A model generated the notes under the pieces. That model was not told the origin of the DNA, did not search any database, and was given only the letters and a program-made list of their open reading frames with translations. A DNA stretch of 9,781 nt from Lachnospiraceae bacterium (GTDB taxonomy: Bacteria; Bacillota; Clostridia; Oscillospirales; Ruminococcaceae). The stretch spans positions 1 through 9,781 of the forward strand of contig JAMPFE010000072.1 in the NCBI GenBank assembly GCA_023664705.1, given 5' to 3'. Of the stretch, positions 5,510-9,781 are shown piece by piece. The position numbers and the translations under genes are program-made. Numbering within the stretch: position 1 is the first letter of the stretch; every line of letters starts with the position of its first letter.

Positions 5510-6623
5510 GACGATAGACTTGTGTGCAGGAATAGGTGGCATACGGCGCGGATATGAGCTTACCAAATGCTTTGAGAATGTGTTGTCCGCCGAGATCGAC
5601 AAGAACGCTTGCCTTACATATCAACACTTGTATGGTGACGATCCCACGAACGATATTACCACCGATGAGTTCAAGGACAAAGTTGCCAAAACCAAGTATG
5701 ACGTTCTCCTTGCCGGGTTTCCTTGCCAAGCGTTCAGCCGGGCGGGAAAGAAAGAGGGGTTTCTCGACAAAACGCGGGGAACATTGTTCTTTGACATTGC
5801 CGAGATAATCAGGCGCACCTCTCCGAAAGCGTTTATGCTTGAAAACGTGGATAACCTCATCACGCACGACAAGGGGCAAACGTTTCATACGATTTTGAGC
5901 GTCCTTGTCAATGAGCTTGATTACAAGGTGATCGGAGTAACAAAGAACAAGGATGGCGGTCTTGAATACACGGCAAAAGATTTTGTAAGGAACTCCCGCA
6001 ATTTCGGTGTTCCGCAAAATCGTCCGAGAGTTTATATTATGGGGTTCAGCAGAGCGCATTTCGGCGATAAAGTCAACGAACTGCCGAACGAGCTGCCGAC
6101 CAAGCGCGAGGGCAACATCTACAATGATTTGAACGATCTGCTTGAGATGAACGCTCCCGACAAATATTTTCTTTCAAGCGGGTATGTTGAAACACTCGAA
6201 CGGCACAAGGCTCGACACGAGGGCAGGGGCAACGGTTTCGGATATAGAATAGTCAATCTCCCCGAAATCGAGCATCCCGTTTCAAATGCTATTTTGGCTA
6301 CGGGCGGTTCGGGAAAGGAACGAAACCTCGTCATTGACCCCAAAGACGGAGTTGCGGGGAAGGTCGTTCAATCAAAGCAGACCCCGCTTAACGATAGGGG
6401 AATAAGAGCAATGACCCCGCGCGAATGGGGCAAGCTGCAAGGGTTTGTGAACTATGCGTTTATCGATCCCATAACCAAAGAGGACAAGTTCTCTTTCCCC
6501 GAAAAGCTGGCGGACGGACCGAGGTATAAGCAGTTCGGCAATGCCGTTACCATTCCGGCGGTGGAGGTTATGGCGAATTTTATGAAAGAGTGTCTTAAGG
6601 CACTTGAAAAGGAGGGCAAATAA
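5496..6623 (+). CDS. DNA cytosine-5 methyltransferase, M.HpaII-like (M2)
   Basis: The protein has 375 residues, counted from the ATG at 5496. AAAGGAG at 5481-5487 supports this start; a longer in-frame reading from 5448 lies inside the HTH gene. Motifs: I, LCAGIGG (9-15); IV, FPCQAF with Cys77; VI, MLENV with Glu116; VIII, QNRPR (174-178); IX, RAMTPREWGKLQGF; X, YKQFGNAVTIP. The segment 224-281 (YFLSSGYVETLERHKARHE, GNGFGYRI, NAI, ERNLVID) closely resembles, from memory, the target-recognition domain of M.HpaII, which methylates the inner C of CCGG. Together with the HpaII-like nuclease two genes downstream, this makes it the likely protective partner. The gene is G+C-rich (36 of 60 in 5701-5760) compared with both A+T-rich neighbours. 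Its last codons contain the ribosome site for the next gene. Confidence 0.95.
   Translation: MKKYKTIDLCAGIGGIRRGYELTKCFENVLSAEIDKNACLTYQHLYGDDPTNDITTDEFKDKVAKTKYDVLLAGFPCQAFSRAGKKEGFLDKTRGTLFFDIAEIIRRTSPKAFMLENVDNLITHDKGQTFHTILSVLVNELDYKVIGVTKNKDGGLEYTAKDFVRNSRNFGVPQNRPRVYIMGFSRAHFGDKVNELPNELPTKREGNIYNDLNDLLEMNAPDKYFLSSGYVETLERHKARHEGRGNGFGYRIVNLPEIEHPVSNAILATGGSGKERNLVIDPKDGVAGKVVQSKQTPLNDRGIRAMTPREWGKLQGFVNYAFIDPITKEDKFSFPEKLADGPRYKQFGNAVTIPAVEVMANFMKECLKALEKEGK
6609..6615 (+). promoter_or_regulatory. Ribosome-binding site inside the M2 3' end, deciding a TTG start
   Basis: AAGGAGG lies within the last M2 codons and 9 nt before the TTG at 6625. The TTG at 6604 precedes this site, and the first ATG (6640) is 24 nt away, so 6625 is the best start for the following gene. 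This links its translation to passage of ribosomes through M2. Confidence 0.7.
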
Positions 6624-6624
6624 C

Positions 6625-7764
6625 TTGATAAACGAATATATGTTTTTATCGGGTGAACACAAAGATGAGGTTAAATCGCTTAAGTTCGACGGCGTATTTT
6701 TTGAATTTAACGATATTAAGGGCACTGATTTGTGGACAATAAGGTGTTCCGCAGAAGGAGCAAATGAAAGCAGCGCCAAGAAATTATCTGATGTTCATAG
6801 TAACATAATACGATTTTCTCCCAAGGTATTAACCTGTGAAAGTTCACAGTATTTTAACAATTCTTTGTATCCGTTAATAAATCAGTTTGAGCGTAAACTT
6901 CGCAAATTGGTTTATTTAGCTGATGCTATTTCCGGTAATGAAAAAAATAATATTGGTGAACTTGAGAAAAAGGATTTTGGGGAAATCTTTGATATGCTTT
7001 TCATTGATGAAAATTTTATCAACACGCTGAAATCAAGGGTAAATGCGGGAAAGGGTAGCGTCTATGAAGGAAAAAGTCGATATGCGAAATCGGAAATATT
7101 GGATTTTCTTAATGCGACTACCGAGAACACACTTTGGGATATAATATTTGATATTGACGATGTACCGACATTGAAAAGACGTTTTAGAGATATTCAAACT
7201 TATAGAAACTATATTATGCACGCACATAACATTGATAAAAAAAGCTACGGGAAAATTAAATATCTTTTTAACAAAGTTAATGGCGAAATAGATAAAGCAA
7301 TAGGTAGGAGAATGAATGACAGCAAAAAGGAATGCATAACCCCTGGCATAAACATTGCAATATCATCTGCTTTACAAAGGTTTGCTGATATCAGCGCAAA
7401 CATACGCTCAGGTTTAGAAAGTCTAGAAACAATAACAGCTACATTAGACGGATTGCTTCACCCCTCATTTATAGACTACATTAACACAGCAAATATCATT
7501 ACTCAAAATTCTGGTTTAATGGAAATCGTAAATTCTCCTATATTTGTTGAACACCTTGCGCAAATGGAAAGAATCAATTCCATTACACAACAGCCCGGAT
7601 TTAGAACTGCGGAAGAACTATCGTATAAATTAAGCGCATTAGAACAACAAGCTATTAAACTTGAAACGGTGGGGAATCGTCTAATCAACAAAGCAAATGA
7701 TACATCGGTCGGGGATGATAATTCAACAGAAGATGATTCCCCAAATGATAAGAAAAAGTGTTGA
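6625..7764 (+). CDS. Unrecognised protein with HEPN-type R-x4-H motif
   Basis: A 379-residue protein starts at a TTG one base after the M2 stop, so it belongs to the same transcript. I do not recognise a named family over its full length. Residues 1-65 look like a small mixed beta domain. From about 72 it becomes helical, beginning YPLINQFERKLRKLVYL, a pattern like the first helix of HEPN domains. RNYIMH at 194-199 (Arg194, Asn195, His199) fits the HEPN R-x4-6-H catalytic motif, with a polar residue after the Arg. HEPN proteins are often RNases in toxin-antitoxin and phage-abort systems. A helical C-terminal part (240-360) and an acidic, low-complexity tail (DDNSTEDDSPNDKKK) follow. The gene is very A+T-rich (17 of 60 in 6961-7020), unlike M2 and R. 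It may be an RNase effector acting when restriction fails, or a non-catalytic partner. The HEPN call rests on the motif and helix pattern only. Confidence 0.72.
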   Translation: MINEYMFLSGEHKDEVKSLKFDGVFFEFNDIKGTDLWTIRCSAEGANESSAKKLSDVHSNIIRFSPKVLTCESSQYFNNSLYPLINQFERKLRKLVYLADAISGNEKNNIGELEKKDFGEIFDMLFIDENFINTLKSRVNAGKGSVYEGKSRYAKSEILDFLNATTENTLWDIIFDIDDVPTLKRRFRDIQTYRNYIMHAHNIDKKSYGKIKYLFNKVNGEIDKAIGRRMNDSKKECITPGINIAISSALQRFADISANIRSGLESLETITATLDGLLHPSFIDYINTANIITQNSGLMEIVNSPIFVEHLAQMERINSITQQPGFRTAEELSYKLSALEQQAIKLETVGNRLINKANDTSVGDDNSTEDDSPNDKKKC

Positions 7765-7780
7765 CACAAGGAGGATATTT

Positions 7781-8854
7781 ATGACCGGAAACATAGGTGA
7801 ATGGAGCGAGCTCTATACGCTCTTTAAGCTGTTGGCAGAAGGTAAGCTGTATGCTGCCGACGCGAATACTGACAGAATACCGGATCTCTATTACGACGTG
7901 CTGAAAGTCTTGCGTTCCGAAAAGAACTCTAAGCTTGAATACAGCAGGGAGAGCGAGATTAAGGTTATTGATGCCGAAACGGGGAATATAGTGTGTTCAG
8001 TTCCGATCGGCAGCTTTGTTGAGCAAACCGACAAGCTCCTTCAAGGAATGAAAGAGCAGAGCGATTCCGACGGCTCGTTTGAGCTTCCCGAAATTTGGCG
8101 TTTTGCGGAAACGATAAAATGCCAATCGTTAAAGGCAAAATCGCAGGACAAAGCCGACATTCACCTTATGGTTCACGATATAATGTCGGGACGCGACGAT
8201 ACCTTTGGATTCAGCATTAAGTCGCAGCTCGGAAGTCCGTCAACGCTTTTCAATGCGTCTGGTGCGACCAATTTCATCTATACCGTAACGGGTCATACGC
8301 TTTCCGATAGCGAGATTGAAAAGTTCAACGGCTTCAAAAAATTCAAACAAAAATTTGAATATCTGCACTCGCTCGGTGCCGATATTGAATTTGATAAGAC
8401 CGATAATGAGATATTTGATTTCAATCTTAAAATGGTAACATCCGAAATGACGGACATATTCACCGAGATGATCAAGTATTATTATGAGGGGCGGGGCAGC
8501 AAGATTTCCGAGTTGACCGAACTTGCGGCAAACAGCAACATTGTCAAGACGCTTGATAACAGCGTCTACCTCAAGCACAAAATTAAGAACCTGCTTACAA
8601 ATATTGCTCTCGGAATGGTTCCCGGTACTCTTTGGACGGGCGATTATGAGGCAACCGGCGGTTATATTATCGTCAAGGAGGACGGTGATGTGGTGTGCTA
8701 TCACATCTATAACCACAATGCTTTTATGAACTATATGTTCGAGAACACACGGTTTGACACACCCAGCCAAAGCAGGCACGGCTTCGGCAAGATTTATGAG
8801 GAAAACGGGCAGCAGATGCTTAAGTTGAATGTGCAGATTAGGTTTGTGAAATAA
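7781..8854 (+). CDS. HpaII-family type II restriction endonuclease
   Basis: The protein has 357 residues, nearly the size of R.HpaII (about 358). AAGGAGG at 7768-7774, 6 nt before the ATG at 7781, supports this start over a longer in-frame reading from 7697 that lies inside the preceding gene. The N-terminus GEWSELYTLFKLLAEGKLYAAD and the central block GFSIKSQLGSPSTL with NFIY match, from memory, the HpaII nuclease family. That family cuts unmethylated CCGG and is blocked by methylation. A plausible PD-(D/E)xK-type active site is Asp126 (KADIHL) followed by Ser145-Ile-Lys147, with Ser in place of the usual acidic residue. Companion genes agree: an M.HpaII-like methyltransferase and Vsr lie upstream. 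It is the last G+C-moderate gene of the operon (29 of 60 in 7861-7920) and sits between two A+T-rich genes. Family is fairly sure; the exact target is inferred. Confidence 0.85.
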   Translation: MTGNIGEWSELYTLFKLLAEGKLYAADANTDRIPDLYYDVLKVLRSEKNSKLEYSRESEIKVIDAETGNIVCSVPIGSFVEQTDKLLQGMKEQSDSDGSFELPEIWRFAETIKCQSLKAKSQDKADIHLMVHDIMSGRDDTFGFSIKSQLGSPSTLFNASGATNFIYTVTGHTLSDSEIEKFNGFKKFKQKFEYLHSLGADIEFDKTDNEIFDFNLKMVTSEMTDIFTEMIKYYYEGRGSKISELTELAANSNIVKTLDNSVYLKHKIKNLLTNIALGMVPGTLWTGDYEATGGYIIVKEDGDVVCYHIYNHNAFMNYMFENTRFDTPSQSRHGFGKIYEENGQQMLKLNVQIRFVK

Positions 8855-8878
8855 TTATCATACTTGGGAGGAATCGAA

Positions 8879-9751
8879 ATGGTATTAGATATTAAAGGAC
8901 AACTCAATAATATTCGATTGAGCGAATCGAAATCCTTATGGCCTTTGTTCGAGGCAGTGGTTAATGCTATTCAAGCAATAGAAGAATCCGAAAATAAGAA
9001 CAATGGAAGGATTTCGATTTTTGCCCGCAGGGAATCCGATTATGGGCAACAGAAATTAGATCAAAATGCATCATTAGAGCGCATTGAATCATTTGTTGTT
9101 AAGGATAATGGTATTGGACTGAATGATACAAATTACGAATCCTTTAACACTGCATATTCAACATTAAAAATACAAAAGGGATGCAAAGGTATTGGGCGTT
9201 TTTTGTGGTTAAAAGCCTTTAATTCCGTAAGAGTAAGCAGCGTTTACCGCAGTGACGAATCTTTCTTAAAAAGAGAGTTTTCTTTTACAGAAAACGGAGT
9301 GGATCCCTTAATAGATAATGTTGTCCGTACAAATGAAACAAACATAGGTACCGAAGTAATGCTTGAAGGATTTAAGATGGCGTACAAAAATGCGGCTCCT
9401 GTTGAGCTGGATGTTATTGCAAAAAAAATCATTGAACACTGCTTGCCCTTTTTTATTTTGGGGAACTGCCCCGAGATCATACTTTTTGATGATGTTTCTG
9501 ATTCGGTTAATCTCAATCTGTATTACGAAAAGAATATCAAAGACACATTACATCAAGATACATTTTTAATTGACGAACAAGAATTCATATTGTATCATTT
9601 GCGTTTGCCCGAAGGAGCTACAACGCATGAGGTACACTTTTGCGCAAATATGCAAGAAGTTGAGTCGGTTGATTTAAAGAAGTATATTCCTGATTTGCAG
9701 AAAAAAATTATTACTGATGATGCTATCAATGTCATTAAGATAAGGCCTTGA
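8879..9751 (+). CDS. GHKL (MutL/MORC/Hsp90-type) ATPase, possibly C-terminally truncated
   Basis: The protein has 290 residues from the ATG at 8879, chosen for GGGAGG at 8866-8871; an upstream in-frame TTG at 8864 overlaps that site. The Bergerat ATP-binding fold is clear: N box FEAVVNAI with Glu25 and Asn29, G1 box DNGIGL (76-81), and G2 box KGIGRF (103-108). A transducer-like region runs to about 275. ATPases of this type use ATP-driven dimerisation as clamps, and MutL/MORC-like members are known from comparative genomics to accompany restriction-modification loci. Such associated proteins are usually much longer. Here the sequence ends shortly after KKYIPDLQKKI with a TGA, and I find no continuation in the other two frames of the remaining bases, so the C-terminal half may have been lost at about 9715-9750. 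The gene is A+T-rich (17 of 60 in 9121-9180). It starts 24 bp after R and is probably cotranscribed, perhaps aiding target search or sensing. Confidence 0.85.
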   Translation: MVLDIKGQLNNIRLSESKSLWPLFEAVVNAIQAIEESENKNNGRISIFARRESDYGQQKLDQNASLERIESFVVKDNGIGLNDTNYESFNTAYSTLKIQKGCKGIGRFLWLKAFNSVRVSSVYRSDESFLKREFSFTENGVDPLIDNVVRTNETNIGTEVMLEGFKMAYKNAAPVELDVIAKKIIEHCLPFFILGNCPEIILFDDVSDSVNLNLYYEKNIKDTLHQDTFLIDEQEFILYHLRLPEGATTHEVHFCANMQEVESVDLKKYIPDLQKKIITDDAINVIKIRP

Positions 9752-9781
9752 CAACCCAAACGGTAACAACTGTCGTTAAGT

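Noticed and set aside
5415..6059. 214-residue open frame on the minus strand within M2
   Set aside because: Antisense shadow of a methyltransferase with all conserved motifs; the translated sequence looks random.
8240..8779. 179-residue minus-strand frame inside the HpaII-like gene
   Set aside because: Antisense to a well-supported nuclease gene and without recognisable features.
3752..9751. Depletion of CCGG as a sign of self-avoidance
   Set aside because: CCGG is present many times, for example at 4220-4223 and 7785-7788, so methylation rather than avoidance must protect the locus.

Overview
The window looks like an accessory, mobile-element-rich stretch of a Gram-positive (Firmicutes) chromosome, probably an anaerobic gut-type Clostridia. 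The pointers are strong AGGAGG-type ribosome sites, near-consensus sigma-A promoters, a large serine recombinase of the TnpX/TndX kind, and a Tn916/phage-like tyrosine integrase paired with a small excisionase. Genus cannot be assigned from the sequence alone.

Left part (1-3373). A large serine recombinase, whose catalytic serine lies off the left edge, ends at 1441. Head-on to it is a tyrosine integrase (1468-2411, minus strand) that is broken twice. One base is lost near 2107, and the C-terminus stops just after the HxxR box, so the nucleophilic tyrosine is missing. The simplest reading is that the serine-recombinase element to the left inserted into, or recombined with, the integrase gene. 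An intact excisionase-like gene (2404-2595, minus) overlaps the integrase start. A divergent XRE-type repressor (2750-3373, plus) shares a 154-bp control region with it. That region holds two near-consensus promoters and a 13-bp direct repeat spaced exactly 40 bp, a likely repressor operator.

Middle (3374-3751). A 378-bp gene-free stretch carries four tandem pairs of short repeats, each with an 11-bp period and falling into three sequence families, plus a 5-7-5 inverted repeat. This is the architecture of arm-type and core-type integrase binding sites. I read it as attachment-site DNA, possibly from several elements, but that is inference.

Right part (3752-9751). Seven genes lie on the plus strand, tightly spaced or overlapping: a Vsr-type mismatch endonuclease, a cytosine-5 methyltransferase (M1), a small helix-turn-helix protein, a second cytosine-5 methyltransferase with an M.HpaII-like target-recognition domain (M2), an unrecognised protein with a HEPN-type R-x4-H motif, an HpaII-family restriction endonuclease, and a GHKL (MutL/MORC-like) ATPase that may be truncated. 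Together they form a restriction-modification defence locus, probably CCGG-directed. M2 and perhaps M1 would protect host DNA, the HpaII-like enzyme would cut unmodified DNA, and Vsr would repair the T:G mismatches that arise when 5-methylcytosine deaminates. The HTH protein could time expression, and the HEPN and GHKL proteins look like extra effector or accessory modules. Base composition alternates along the operon: the Vsr/M1, M2 and R genes are near 50-60% G+C in sampled stretches, while the HTH, HEPN and ATPase genes are near 28-32%. This suggests the accessory genes were added to an R-M core from another source.
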